Shown: piece after piece, positions 38,339 to 47,086 of the stretch
Layout: the number at the start of each line of letters is the position of its first letter
Position numbering within the stretch: the stretch's first letter is position 1
Position numbers and translations under genes: made by a program
Notes under the pieces: model-generated
Told to the model about the DNA's origin: nothing
Databases searched by the model: none
The model's input: the letters and a program-made list of their open reading frames with translations, nothing else
Assembly: GCA_963835685.1 (NCBI GenBank)
Contig: CAWIGI010000019.1
Coordinates: 66,556-130,555 of the forward strand
Origin: DATAGF01 sp963835685
GTDB taxonomy: Bacteria; Actinomycetota; Thermoleophilia; Miltoncostaeales; Miltoncostaeaceae
Direction of reading: 5' to 3'
Length of the DNA stretch: 64,000 bases

Positions 38339-39421
38339 CTACTCCATCACGGCCAGGCTCCAGCACCAGCCCGCCAGCTCGCGCGCCACGCCGGTCGCCA
38401 CGACCGTCGAGCGCAGCCCGCGCCGGCCCTGCAGGTGCGTCCAGCGGTGGTGCAGGCGCTGGCCGGCCCGCTCGGCACGGGCCCGCACCTCGGGGCGCTG
38501 GCCCTGGCGGCGGCGCTCGATCTCGGCGCTGGCGCGCAGCGGCCGGCGGTGGTGCCAGGCCGCCTCGACCAGCAGCCGTCGGGCGTGGCGGTTGCCGGCC
38601 TTGGTGATCGGCCCGCGAACGTGGCGGGTGCCCGATTGACTCTCTGCGGGCACCAGGCCGAGGTAGGCGCCGATGCTCGCGCCCGACAGGCGCCGCCAGT
38701 CGCCGATCTCCACGGACAGGGCAAAGGCGGTCAGGGTGCTCACCCCGCGCAGGCAGCACAGCCGTGCCACGCACGCTGCCCAGCGCGGTTCGGCGGCCAT
38801 CTGGGTGATCTGCTGATCGAGGCGATCGCGCCGCAGCCCCGCGTCGAGGGCGGCCCCGTAGTAGTCCTGCAAGGCCGCCCGGGCACCGGGATGCTCGAGG
38901 CGCTGGGCCGCAGCCAGGAGTCGTGGCGGGCCGTCCAGGCGCGGCCCGACTCGTAGATGAGCCCGTGGCGCAGCAGCAGCTTGGAGAGGCGATGGCGCGC
39001 GCGCATCAGGTCGGCGCGCGCATCCTCGCGGGCACGCACAAGGTCGCGGGCGGCCTCGTCGGCCGGATCGGGAACCCTGACGCCGGTGAGCTCACCAGCG
39101 CGCAGCAGCCGCGCCAGGTGCTCGGCGTCTGAGACGTCGCTCTTGCGCCCGCGCCCGGCCGGCGAGCGCGCGAGGAGGCTCGGGGCGGCCACTAGGCACT
39201 CGATCCCCGCCGCCTGGCACGCGCGCGCCAGGCCGAATCCGGTCTGCGCCGGCCTCGTAGGTCACCTGCAAGGGGTCGGCCAGGCCATCCAGCCAGCCCA
39301 CCAGTTCCTCGGTGCGGTGAGGGGCGCGCGTCACCCGCAGCTCGCCCGTGTCCTCGTCGATCAGCCCGGCGACCACGCTCCTGGCGTGCACGTCCAGGCC
39401 GACAAAAGTACCGTTGCCCAT
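38339..39421 (-). pseudogene. IS110-family transposase (DEDD/Tnp), two compensating frameshifts
   Basis: The N-terminal RuvC-like domain starts GTFVGLDVHARSVVAGLIDE with the first catalytic Asp; GRKSDVSDAEHLARLLRAGE carries further acidic residues. The C-terminal Transposase_20 domain has LRGVSTLTAFALSVEIGDWR, AYLGLVPAESQSGTRHVRGP with the nucleophilic Ser, and ITKAGNRHARRLLVEAAW. Frame changes near 39241 (extra base) and 38912 (missing base) cancel, giving 360 residues, normal for IS110. The ATG at 39421 follows GGGAGG. It may be intact in the real genome. Confidence 0.78.
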
Positions 39422-39449
39422 GCCGGCGCCTCCCATGACTGTGGATCTA

Positions 39450-39471
39450 CCGCCGGGCCAGATCCCGGCGG
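39450..39471 (-). ncRNA. Hairpin in the 5' non-coding end of the IS110 element (possible bridge-RNA segment)
   Basis: CCGCCGGG and CCCGGCGG (39450-39457, 39464-39471) form a perfect 8-base stem with a 6-base loop, 29-50 bases upstream of the transposase start. In IS110-group elements this region encodes the structured bridge RNA that pairs with target and donor. Only this stem is evident, and the available space (about 107 bases) is shorter than the 177-base IS621 RNA, so this is a suggestion. Confidence 0.3.
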
Positions 39472-39528
39472 CAACCCACGATCACGCATGAGCGGGGCGC
39501 CCGGCACGAGCCGGACGCTCCATACGGT

Positions 39529-40098
39529 CTAGCCGGCCGCGCGCTCCGCGAGGTCGCCCAGCACGCGCTCGGCGTGGCGGTCGGGCGGGAAGACCGGGTA
39601 CCAGACGCGCTCGACCGTGCCGTCGCGCACGAGCATCGTCAGCCGGCGCAGGAGCGTCCGGCCGGCGGCGGCGAAGGTCGGCAGGCTCATCGCCGCCGCC
39701 AGCTCGAGTCGCTCGTCCGAGAGCAACGGGTAGGGAAGCCCGAGGCGCTCGACGATCTCCGACTGGCGGTCCGGGCCCTGGGCCGAGAGGCCGACGACGT
39801 CGAGCCCGAGCCCCGCGAGCTCGGCGTGCAGGTCGCGGAACGCGCACGCCTCGGCGGTGCAGCCCCGGGCCCCCGGGATCGCGTCCCAGTCGTCGGCCGG
39901 CAGCGCCTCGCCGGGCCGGCCGGCCCAGGGGAAGGCGAAGACGAGGGTCGGTCGCCGGCCGAGCGCCAGCGGCCTGCGGCCGCCGGCCGTCGAGGGCAGC
40001 TCGACGCCGGCCACCCTCGATCCGGGGAGGTGATCTGCGGCGCCGTCGTCGCCCGGAGCGGGCAGATCGCGCGGGAGCGCGGTCAGGTCGTCGGCCAT
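39529..40098 (-). CDS. Peroxiredoxin, BCP/PrxQ type
   Basis: A 189-residue thiol peroxidase. ARGCTAEACAFRDLHAEL contains the peroxidatic Cys and, five residues on, the resolving Cys, the PrxQ pattern usually written PGCTxEACxFRD. GLDVVGLSAQGPDRQSEIVE and LPYPLLSDERLELAAAMSL are typical. A 40-residue N-terminal extension precedes the fold. It reduces H2O2 or organic peroxides in the cytosol using thioredoxin. Divergent from the next gene with a 48-base gap; the IS110 element lies at its 3' end. Confidence 0.85.
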   Translation of the reverse strand: MADDLTALPRDLPAPGDDGAADHLPGSRVAGVELPSTAGGRRPLALGRRPTLVFAFPWAGRPGEALPADDWDAIPGARGCTAEACAFRDLHAELAGLGLDVVGLSAQGPDRQSEIVERLGLPYPLLSDERLELAAAMSLPTFAAAGRTLLRRLTMLVRDGTVERVWYPVFPPDRHAERVLGDLAERAAG

Positions 40099-40146
40099 GG
40101 GACACAATCGCACGCGAAGCACATGGAGACACCCGAGCCTGGATCG

Positions 40147-40767
40147 ATGGCGACGCACGCGGCACCGGACGCTGCGAGCGTCGATCTCTACTGGCTCCCG
40201 CTCGGCGCCGGCGGCCATTTCGTTCGGCTCAACGGCCGCGTCTACGAGGCGCTCGTCTCCCGGATCGGCCGGCGGGCGCCGTGCGACCTGTACCACTCGG
40301 CGCTCGAGGTGCGCGTTCCCGACGGGCGCTTCATCATCGAGATGACGCCCATCCGGCCCGGCGACGGCGCCGATCGCGGCGTCGTGGCGCAAGGGGCTGT
40401 GGGTGCGCGCCCGGCGGGCCGACTCCGGCTCTTCCGCTACGAGGTCCGTCGTTGGCGCGACGGATTCATCCCCGACCTCGCCGAGGCCGTCGAGAGCCCA
40501 CGGCGGCTGAGCGACGACCTCGGCGGGGCGCGACGGGTGCTCGACCTCGTGCCGCAGGTGCCGACGCCGGTCTGGGGACGCGACGAGCTCCGCACCGGCG
40601 AGATGTGGAACTCGAACTCGCTGATCTCGTGGCTGATCGCGCGAAGCGGCCTCGCCGGACCGGCGGCCCGCCCGCCTGCCGGCGGTCGCGCGCCCGGCTG
40701 GGCCGCGGGGCTCGCGGTCGCGCGTCGCCAGGACGCACGACGCCGCGCCCAGCCGGGTCCGCCCTGA
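40147..40767 (+). CDS. Conserved hypothetical actinobacterial protein
   Basis: A 206-residue protein from ATG 40147 (an in-frame ATG at 40123 is possible). Recognisable conserved blocks are YWLPLGAGGHFVRLNGRVYE, CDLYHSALEVRVPDGRFIIE, VWGRDELRTGEMWNSNSLIS and WLIARSGL. I know such sequences only as unnamed. The spaced His (GGHF, YHSAL) and Cys plus the NSNSLISWL block are vaguely like circularly permuted papain-fold (NlpC/P60-related) proteins, but no proof is visible. Its stop is 1 base before the nitroreductase start, so they form an operon. Confidence 0.65.
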   Translation: MATHAAPDAASVDLYWLPLGAGGHFVRLNGRVYEALVSRIGRRAPCDLYHSALEVRVPDGRFIIEMTPIRPGDGADRGVVAQGAVGARPAGRLRLFRYEVRRWRDGFIPDLAEAVESPRRLSDDLGGARRVLDLVPQVPTPVWGRDELRTGEMWNSNSLISWLIARSGLAGPAARPPAGGRAPGWAAGLAVARRQDARRRAQPGPP

Positions 40768-40768
40768 C

Positions 40769-41431
40769 ATGATCCGTGCGTTGCCCGTCCTCTCCCCCGA
40801 CGAGCTGCTCGCCACGACGCGCAGCGTGCGGCGCCGGCTGGACCTGACGCGGCCGGTCGAGCGCGGGCTGATCGAGGAGTGCCTGCGCCTGGCCCAGCAG
40901 GCCCCGAGCGGCGGGAACCGGCAGTGGGCGACGTTCGTCGTGGTCACCGATCCCGAGCGCCGCAGGGCCCTGGGCGATCTCTACCGCCGCGGCTGGGACC
41001 GCTACCTGTCCGAGGGCATCCTCGGGGGCCCTCCCTCGCGCCCGGCCGACCCGGCCAAGCGCCACCAAGCGGCGCGCATCGGCCGCTCGGCCACCTACCT
41101 CGCCGAACACCTGGCCGAGGTCCCCGTCCACGTGATCCCGTGCCACCGCGGCCGCACCGAGGGCCGCCCGCAGGTCGTGCAGGCGTCCGCCTTCGGATCG
41201 GTGCTCCCGGCCGCGTGGAGCTTCATGCTCGCGGCGCGGGCGCGCGGGCTGGGCACGGCCTGGACCACCATCCACCTCTTCCACGAGCGCGAGGCCGCCG
41301 ACGTGCTCGGCATCCCCTACGACGAGGTCTCGCAGGCCGCGCTGATCCCGCTCGCCCACGTCGTGGGGACGGGCTTCAAACCCGGCCCGCGCGACCCCCT
41401 CGACCGCTTCGCCCGCTGGGAGGGCTGGTGA
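40769..41431 (+). CDS. Nitroreductase family FMN-dependent oxidoreductase
   Basis: A 220-residue protein with TTRSVRRRLDLTRPVERGLI, the FMN-binding LAQQAPSGGNRQWATFVVVT and, near the end, SFMLAARARGLGTAWTTIHL and LIPLAHVVGTGFKPGPRDPL. This is the nitroreductase fold, which reduces nitro groups or quinones with NAD(P)H. Start ATG 40769. A long frame on the opposite strand is a shadow. Physiological substrate unknown. Confidence 0.85.
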   Translation: MIRALPVLSPDELLATTRSVRRRLDLTRPVERGLIEECLRLAQQAPSGGNRQWATFVVVTDPERRRALGDLYRRGWDRYLSEGILGGPPSRPADPAKRHQAARIGRSATYLAEHLAEVPVHVIPCHRGRTEGRPQVVQASAFGSVLPAAWSFMLAARARGLGTAWTTIHLFHEREAADVLGIPYDEVSQAALIPLAHVVGTGFKPGPRDPLDRFARWEGW

Positions 41432-41449
41432 GCGACGCGGTGCCGGGTG

Positions 41450-41698
41450 CGCGGCTGGCGCTCGCCCCGGGAGGCGCGGTTCGGCCCACTTGCGCAGGAG
41501 CTCCTCGTGGCGACGGCGGCGCTCGGCCTCCTCGCACCAGGGGCCCTCCTGGTCCGGGCGCGCCCACGGCCGCCCCTCGCCCCAGAAGGGGCTCGGGACC
41601 GGCAGGCCCTGCATCGCCGCGAAGAGGTCGTCCTCGTCCAGGCCCGGCGCCGCGAGCGACCGGAAGGCCACCTCGTCGCGCGCGCGGTCGTCGCTCAT
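41450..41698 (-). CDS. Small hypothetical protein coupled to uvrB (3' end uncertain)
   Basis: ATG at 41698 overlaps the uvrB stop (ATGA). The first 75 residues look real: DEDDLFAAMQGLPVPSPFWG, EGRPWARPDQEGPWCEEAER and RRRRHEELLRKWAEPR, an acidic-aromatic stretch followed by a basic helix. Beyond that the frame stays open antisense to the nitroreductase, which is implausible, so the true stop is unclear and an indel may hide it. No family recognised. Confidence 0.45.
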
Positions 41699-43826
41699 CG
41701 CCGGCGGCGACCCGCCCTCGCGGCCCGGCGGGCCGACTTGCGCGGCACGGGCGCCGGTCCGCGGCGCCGGGGCGCCGTGTCGCCACCGGCGCCCCCGTCC
41801 CCGTCGTCCTCCGCGCCCTGGAGGCGCTGGAGCTGCTCCTGGCGCAGGTCCGCGATCTCGTCGCGCAGGCGGGCGGCCAGCTCGAAGCGCAGCTCCTCGG
41901 CCGCGGCGAACATCTCCTGCTCGCGCTCGACGATCATCCGGTCGAGCTCGTCCGGGCCGACGTCGGCGAGGGCGTTGACCTCCCCGCGCGCCGCCGGCGG
42001 GCGGGCGCCGGGGCGTCGTCGTTCAGGCCCAGCAGCTCGACGATGTCGGAGACGCCCTTCACGATCGACTCCGGCGTGATGTCGTTCGCCTCGTTGTGGG
42101 CGACCTGGATCTCCCTGCGCCGGTTGGTCTCGTCGATCGCCGACCGCATCGCCTCGGTCTCGGTGTCGGCGTACATGATCACGCGGCCCGACACGTTGCG
42201 GGCCGCCCGGCCGATCGTCTGGATGAGGGAGGTGTTCCCGCGCAGGAACCCCTCCTTGTCGGCGTCGAGGATCGCGACCAGCGTGACCTCCGGGAGGTCC
42301 AGCCCCTCGCGCAGGAGGTTGACGCCGACGAGCACGTCGAAGTCGCCGAGGCGGAGCGACCGGACCACGCGGATCCGCTCGAGCGTGTCGATCTCGGAGT
42401 GCAGATAGCGCGCGCGGACGCCCGCCTCGACGAGGTAGTCGGTGAGGTCCTCCGCCATCCGCTTGGTGAGCGTCGTGACCAGGGCGCGCTCGCCGAGCTC
42501 GGCGCGGTCGCGGATCTCCCCGATGAGATCGTCGATCTGGTGGTGGGTCGGCCGCACCTCGACCTGGGGGTCCACCAGGCCGGTCGGCCGGATGATCTGC
42601 TCGACCACGTGGCCGGACGAGCGCCGCTCGAACTCGCCCGGTGTGGCGGAGACGAAGACGACCTGGTTCACGCGCTCCAGGAACTCGGGGAGCTGCAGGG
42701 GGCGGTTGTCGAGAGCCGACGGGAGCCGGAACCCCGCGTCGATCAGCGCGAGCTTGCGCGAGCGGTCGCCCTCGTACATCCCGCGGAGCTGGCCCATCGT
42801 GTTGTGGGACTCGTCGATGAAGCAGACGAAGTCGTCGGGGAAGAAGTCGAGCAGCGTGTGGGGGGGCTCGCCGGGGCGGCGGCCGTCGAGGATCCGCGAG
42901 TAGTTCTCGATGCCCGAGCAGAAGCCGAGCTCGCGCATCATCTCCATGTCGTACTCGGTGCGCTGACGCAGGCGGTGGGCCTCCACCAGCTTGCCGGCCG
43001 ACTCGAAGGCGGCGACCTGCTCCTCCAGCTCGTCCCGGATCTCGCGGACCGCCCGGTCGATGGTCGCCGGCGGGGTGACGTAGTGCGTCGCCGGGTAGGC
43101 CGCCAGGTGCTGCAGGTCGGCGTAGACCTCGCCCGTCAGCGGGTCGTACTCGGTGATGCTCTCGACCTCGTCGCCGAACATCGAGATGCGGTAGGCGGTC
43201 TCCGAGTCGGCGGGCTGGAGCTCGACCGTGTCGCCGCGCACCCGGAAGCGCCCGCGCTCGAGCGCCGTGTCGTTGCGCTGGTACTGGATCTCGACGAGGC
43301 GGCGGTAGATCGCCTCCCGCGGCTGCTCCGCGCCCACCCGGAACAGGACCATGCGCTCCTTGTAGAGCTCGGCCGAGCCGAGGCCGAAGATGCAGCTCAC
43401 CGAGGCGACGATGACCACGTCGCGGCGCGCCAGCAGCGCCGCCGTGGCCGCGTGGCGCAGGCGGTCGATCTCGTCGTTCATCGACGAGTCCTTCTCGATG
43501 TAGGTGTCCGTGGCCGCGATGTAGGCCTCGGGCTGGTAGTAGTCGTAGTAGCTGACGAAGTACTCGACGGCGGCCCCCGGCAGCAGCTCGCGGAACTCGT
43601 TGCAGAGCTGGGCCGCGAGCGTCTTGTTGTGGGCGATGACCAGCGCGGGACGGGCGGCCTCGGCGATGACCCGCGCCATCGTGAAGGTCTTGCCCGAGCC
43701 GGTCACGCCGAGCAGCGTCTGGAAGCGCTCGCCCCGCGCCAGCCCCTCGCTGAGCTCGCCGATCGCGCGCGGCTGGTCGCCGGTCGGCCGGTACGCCTCG
43801 GAGACCTCGAAGACGCTCGTGCTCAC
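41695..43826 (-). CDS. uvrB: Excinuclease ABC subunit B (UvrB), one-base frameshift before the C-terminal domain
   Basis: DNA helicase-like subunit that verifies damage and loads UvrC. Walker A LLGVTGSGKTFTMARVIA, the beta-hairpin EYFVSYYDYYQPEAYI with DTYIEKDSSMNDEID, motif VCFIDESHNTMGQL, LVTTLTKRMAEDLTDYL, VGVNLLREGLDLPEVTLVAI and QTIGRAARNVSGRVIMYAD are all present. The UvrC-binding UVR domain (MIVEREQEMFAAAEELRFE) lies in another frame after a missing G in the GGGG run near 41990, next to a GTTGAC. Repair gives 710 residues. GTG start at 43826; a Lys/Arg-rich tail follows the UVR domain. Confidence 0.93.
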
Positions 43827-43964
43827 CGGCCTAGCGTAGCGCCGCCCCCGGCCTGCCACCGGGGCCAAGCCGGCAGCGCCGATGTTGCTCGCGCGGGCCA
43901 AGGCCGGCCCCCGGGGCTCGGCATATGCTCGCCATCAGTGACGTGCTGACGTGCGTCACGCACG

Positions 43965-44024
43965 GCCCCGCGACCGGGACGCGGGGCTTCGCACAGGCCG
44001 GCGGGTCCCACGGGTCCGCCGGCC
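43965..44024. terminator. Two adjacent perfect hairpins between the RTX gene and uvrB
   Basis: GCCCCGCG/CGCGGGGC (43965-43972 with 43980-43987) and GGCCGGCGG/CCGCCGGCC (43996-44004 with 44016-44024) are perfect 8- and 9-base stems in the 217-base gap downstream of the RTX gene stop. Neither has a T tract, as is usual in high-GC actinobacterial terminators. Confidence 0.4.
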
Positions 44025-44043
44025 GCCCCCCTCCCCGCGGCCT

Positions 44044-45750
44044 CTACTGGACCTGGGCATCGCGGCCGAGGCCGCCCAGCAGGAGGTCCCGGCCGAGCCC
44101 GCCGACCAGCCGGTCGCGGCCGGCGCCCCCGAGCATCCGGTCGCGACCCGGACCCCCGCGCAGGAGGTCGGCGCCGGTCTCGCCACGCAGCAGGTCCGCG
44201 CCCGGCCCGCCGGCCAGCGTGTCGCGGCCGGCGCCGCCGCAGATCACGTCGTTCCGGCCGAGGCCGCGCACGACGTCGTTCCCCCCAAGGGCCGCGATGA
44301 CGTCGCGCCGCGACGTGCCCCTGATGCGGTCGGCCCTCGGGGTGCCGACGATCGTGACCCTCCGGCCCGCGCACCTCCGCGGCAGGGTCGTGGGGGTCGT
44401 GGCCGGTCCCGAGGCCTGGGGGTCGGGCGTGAACCTCAGGCCACCCACCCGCAGCACCTGCTCGGTCGGGCTCGTGGTGATCCGCCACGCCGCGACGGCG
44501 TCGCCGTCGGGCTCCACGGCCACCGACAGGCCGCTGCCGGTGACCATGTCCGCGATGAGCGCGGCGGGGCCGAAGGCGCCTCCGGCCGGCCGCCGGGAGA
44601 CCTCGGCGAGCCGGACATCGTTGCTGAGAGACCGCGACCAGGCCACCAGCGCCGCGCCGGAGGCGTCGAAGCCCACCGATGTGGTGCCCGTCTGGCCGCC
44701 CGGCCCCGCGGGCGGGGCGAGCGGCACGACGGGGCCGGGGGCGCCGCCCGGCGGCCGCACCAGGGCGCTCGCCGCCACGCTCCCCGCGGGGCCGTGAACG
44801 ATTGCGATCACCGCAGTCCCGGAGGCGGGGTCGATCGCGACGCGGGGGCTGAAGGCGTTCTCCAGGAGCGGCTCGGGAGACCCGAAGCCCGCGCCGCCGG
44901 GCGGGCGCACGGCGAACCAGACGGTGGTGACCGCGCCGACGGACCGGCTCCAGACCGCGATGGCCTCGCCGCTCGGCCCGATCGCGACCTCGGGCTCGGA
45001 CAGGCCCTCGTCCGCGGACGCCTCGCTCGCCAGGAGCTGCAGCCCCTGGAATGCCGGGCCCGTCGTCGAGCCGATCCGGGCCTCGATCGCCCCCTCGCTC
45101 GGCGCCGTGGTGCGCCTCCACACGACCGCCGCCTCCCCGCCCGCGTTGACGGCGACGCGGGCGGCGATGGTGGCGCCGCTCGCGGGCGTCGACAGGGGGA
45201 CCGGCGTCTCGAACACCCCGCCGAGGGCGCGGCGCGAGGCGACCACGACGTCCATCCCCGTCGTCACCGACTCCCAGACGGCGAGGGCGGTGCCGGCGCC
45301 GTCGATCCCCACCTCCGAGCCGGATTCCACTGCCGGCAGGCTCTGCGCCGGCGAGAACGTCCCGGCGCTGGGGCGCCTCGCCCAGCCGCCCATCTCGCCG
45401 CCCGTCGCGTGGGTCCAGACGGCCAGGACGGCGCCGTCGGGCTCGAAGACGAAGTCCGGGTTGATGCCGTTGGGCGTCGTGGTGAGGAACTCGACGGGGG
45501 CGAACGGGCCGTCGCCCGGGCGGAACGCGGCCAGCACCGTCGCGGGCGGGTTGTTCTGCCCCGTCCACCCCACGACCGCGTCCCCCTGGCGGCTCGCCGC
45601 GACCTGAACGCCGTTCACGAGGTCGTCGGTGAAGAGGTTGACGACCGGCAGCGGCTGAAACGCGCCGGCGGCCGGTCCGGCGCACGCCAGTCCGGCGGCT
45701 GCCAGCCCCGCGAGGGCGAGGCGGCGGAGGGCGTGCGGTCCCGGCGGCAT
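44044..45750 (-). CDS. Secreted protein with C-terminal RTX-like calcium-binding repeats
   Basis: A 568-residue protein. The signal peptide is residues 1-30 (LALAGLAAAGLACAGPAAG). Residues 35-480 are a repetitive beta structure of about 50-residue units, each with a variant of 'G-x-A-x-x-V-W' (GDAVVGWTGQ, GAVLAVWTHA, GTALAVWESV, GEAAVVWRR, GEAIAVWSRS, GAALVAWSRS, GDAVAAWR), suggesting a propeller. Residues 495-568 hold about eight nonapeptide repeats (GGNDVVRGL, GGAGRDTLAGG, GGPGADLLRG, GGAGRDRLVGG), the Ca2+-binding beta-roll of RTX proteins. An extracellular adhesin or binding protein is likely; no catalytic domain is visible. Confidence 0.8.
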   Translation of the reverse strand: MPPGPHALRRLALAGLAAAGLACAGPAAGAFQPLPVVNLFTDDLVNGVQVAASRQGDAVVGWTGQNNPPATVLAAFRPGDGPFAPVEFLTTTPNGINPDFVFEPDGAVLAVWTHATGGEMGGWARRPSAGTFSPAQSLPAVESGSEVGIDGAGTALAVWESVTTGMDVVVASRRALGGVFETPVPLSTPASGATIAARVAVNAGGEAAVVWRRTTAPSEGAIEARIGSTTGPAFQGLQLLASEASADEGLSEPEVAIGPSGEAIAVWSRSVGAVTTVWFAVRPPGGAGFGSPEPLLENAFSPRVAIDPASGTAVIAIVHGPAGSVAASALVRPPGGAPGPVVPLAPPAGPGGQTGTTSVGFDASGAALVAWSRSLSNDVRLAEVSRRPAGGAFGPAALIADMVTGSGLSVAVEPDGDAVAAWRITTSPTEQVLRVGGLRFTPDPQASGPATTPTTLPRRCAGRRVTIVGTPRADRIRGTSRRDVIAALGGNDVVRGLGRNDVICGGAGRDTLAGGPGADLLRGETGADLLRGGPGRDRMLGGAGRDRLVGGLGRDLLLGGLGRDAQVQ

Positions 45751-45758
45751 GCGGCAGG

Positions 45759-46466
45759 CTACGACGCGCCGGTATCCCGTGTCACCCCCGCCGATCGGGT
45801 GGTCAGGCGCGCGCCGTAGGCGCGCCGGTAGATCGGTATCGCTTCCCGCACCTTCCGCACGAAGCCGCGGGTCTCGGCGAACGGGATGTCGTCCGGGATC
45901 ACCAGGGCACGGCCCTCCGCCTGGGCCTCCTCGAGCCAGCGGCCGAGGTTGGACGGTCCGCCGTTGTAGGCGGCGAGCGCCAGGTTGACCGAGCCGTAGC
46001 GGTCGATCAGGTACCGCAGGAAGCGGGTGCCGTACGCGATGTTGACGCCGGCCTCCTCGATGCGGTCGGGCGAGGGGCCCGGCCGGTCGGGCAGGCCCGC
46101 GACGAAGCGGGCCGTGTCGGGCTGCACCTGCATGAGGCCCACCGCGCCCTGGTCGGAGCGCGAGTCGGCGGCGAAGCCGCTCTCGGTGTCGATCACCGCG
46201 GCGACGAGGGCCGGATCGAGGCCGTTCCGGGCTGCCTCGTCGCGCAGGGCCTGCTCGTGCTCCAGCGGGTACCACATCCGCGCATACCAACCCGGCATCT
46301 GCTGGTGCACCTCGTACCAGGCGCCCCCGGCAGCGCCGAGGACGAACAGCGCGGCGACCAGCCACGTCAGGCGCCGGCGACGGCGTCGGGGGCGCGTCGT
46401 GCCCGGCACGCCGGCGACGGCCTCGGCGCCGCGGGCGGCGCGGTCAGTGGTCGCGGTTCGCCGCAT
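45759..46466 (-). CDS. Membrane-anchored lytic transglycosylase (SLT/GH23)
   Basis: A 235-residue protein. A basic cytoplasmic start is followed by one transmembrane helix (LTWLVAALFVLGAAGGAWYE, about 33-52) and an SLT domain: PALVAAVIDTESGFAADS with the catalytic Glu, DQGAVGLMQVQPDTARFV, AGVNIAYGTRFLRYLID and NLALAAYNGGPSNLGRWL. It cleaves peptidoglycan between MurNAc and GlcNAc. The start overlaps the 3' end of coaE by 23 bases, so they are co-transcribed. Confidence 0.88.
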   Translation of the reverse strand: MRRTATTDRAARGAEAVAGVPGTTRPRRRRRRLTWLVAALFVLGAAGGAWYEVHQQMPGWYARMWYPLEHEQALRDEAARNGLDPALVAAVIDTESGFAADSRSDQGAVGLMQVQPDTARFVAGLPDRPGPSPDRIEEAGVNIAYGTRFLRYLIDRYGSVNLALAAYNGGPSNLGRWLEEAQAEGRALVIPDDIPFAETRGFVRKVREAIPIYRRAYGARLTTRSAGVTRDTGAS

Positions 46467-47082
46467 CGCAGGGGAGACCAGCGTACTCCGCGAACCGGTC
46501 GGCCACCCACGCGCGCAGGGCGGCGAGACCGGCGTCGTTGACGAGCACCCGGTCGGCGCGCGCCGCCTTCTCGTCCTCGGGCATCTGGCGGGCGCTGCGG
46601 GCCTGGAAGTCCTGCCCGCGTGCCTCCACGCGCCGGCGGCGCACCTCCTCGGGGGCGGTGACGAGCAGCGCCGCGTCGAACCGGCCCTCGGCCCCGGCCT
46701 CGAACAGCAACGGCACCTCGCAGACGAGCAGCGGCGGCGGCGGTTCGCGGGCGGACTGCTCCTCCACCCACGCGGCCCGGCGGCCCTCGATGCGCGGATG
46801 GAGGAGCCCCTCGAGGTAGGCGATCCCTCCCTCATGGGCGAACGCCCGCGCGCCGAGCGCGGCCCGGTCCACCACTCCGCCGGGCGCGATCTCCGGCCCG
46901 AAGCGCTCGGCCACGGCCGCGACCACCTCCGGATCCGCGTAAAGGTCGTGGACGATCTGGTCGCTCGAGAGCGTCGCCGCGCCGCACGCCGCGAACGCCG
47001 CGAGCGCCTCGGACTTGCCGGAGCCGATCCCCCCGGTCACGGCGACGCACGGGGGCGCCGCTCGCGCCCCCGCCGCCCCCAC
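46444..47082 (-). CDS. coaE: Dephospho-CoA kinase CoaE
   Basis: A 212-residue kinase for the last step of coenzyme A synthesis. P-loop VAVTGGIGSGKSEALAAF, DQIVHDLYADPEVVAAVAER, the LLHPRIEGRRAAWVEE lid region, VCEVPLLFEAGAEGRFD (conserved PLLFE) and DRVLVNDAGLAAL. Directly downstream of rpsA with a 4-base gap, a common actinobacterial order (rpsA-coaE-uvrB). It complements panB, panC and panD elsewhere in the window. Confidence 0.93.
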   Translation of the reverse strand: MGAAGARAAPPCVAVTGGIGSGKSEALAAFAACGAATLSSDQIVHDLYADPEVVAAVAERFGPEIAPGGVVDRAALGARAFAHEGGIAYLEGLLHPRIEGRRAAWVEEQSAREPPPPLLVCEVPLLFEAGAEGRFDAALLVTAPEEVRRRRVEARGQDFQARSARQMPEDEKAARADRVLVNDAGLAALRAWVADRFAEYAGLPCDAANRDH

Positions 47083-47086
47083 CGCG

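Larger units (their letters stand above)
38041..39528 (-). mobile_element. IS110-family insertion sequence (approximate limits)
   Basis: IS110 elements lack terminal inverted repeats and carry long non-coding ends; here about 107 bases lie upstream of the transposase start and up to 298 downstream. The limits given are simply the neighbouring IS481 end and the peroxiredoxin stop. Core dinucleotides cannot be placed without the empty target site. Confidence 0.55.
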
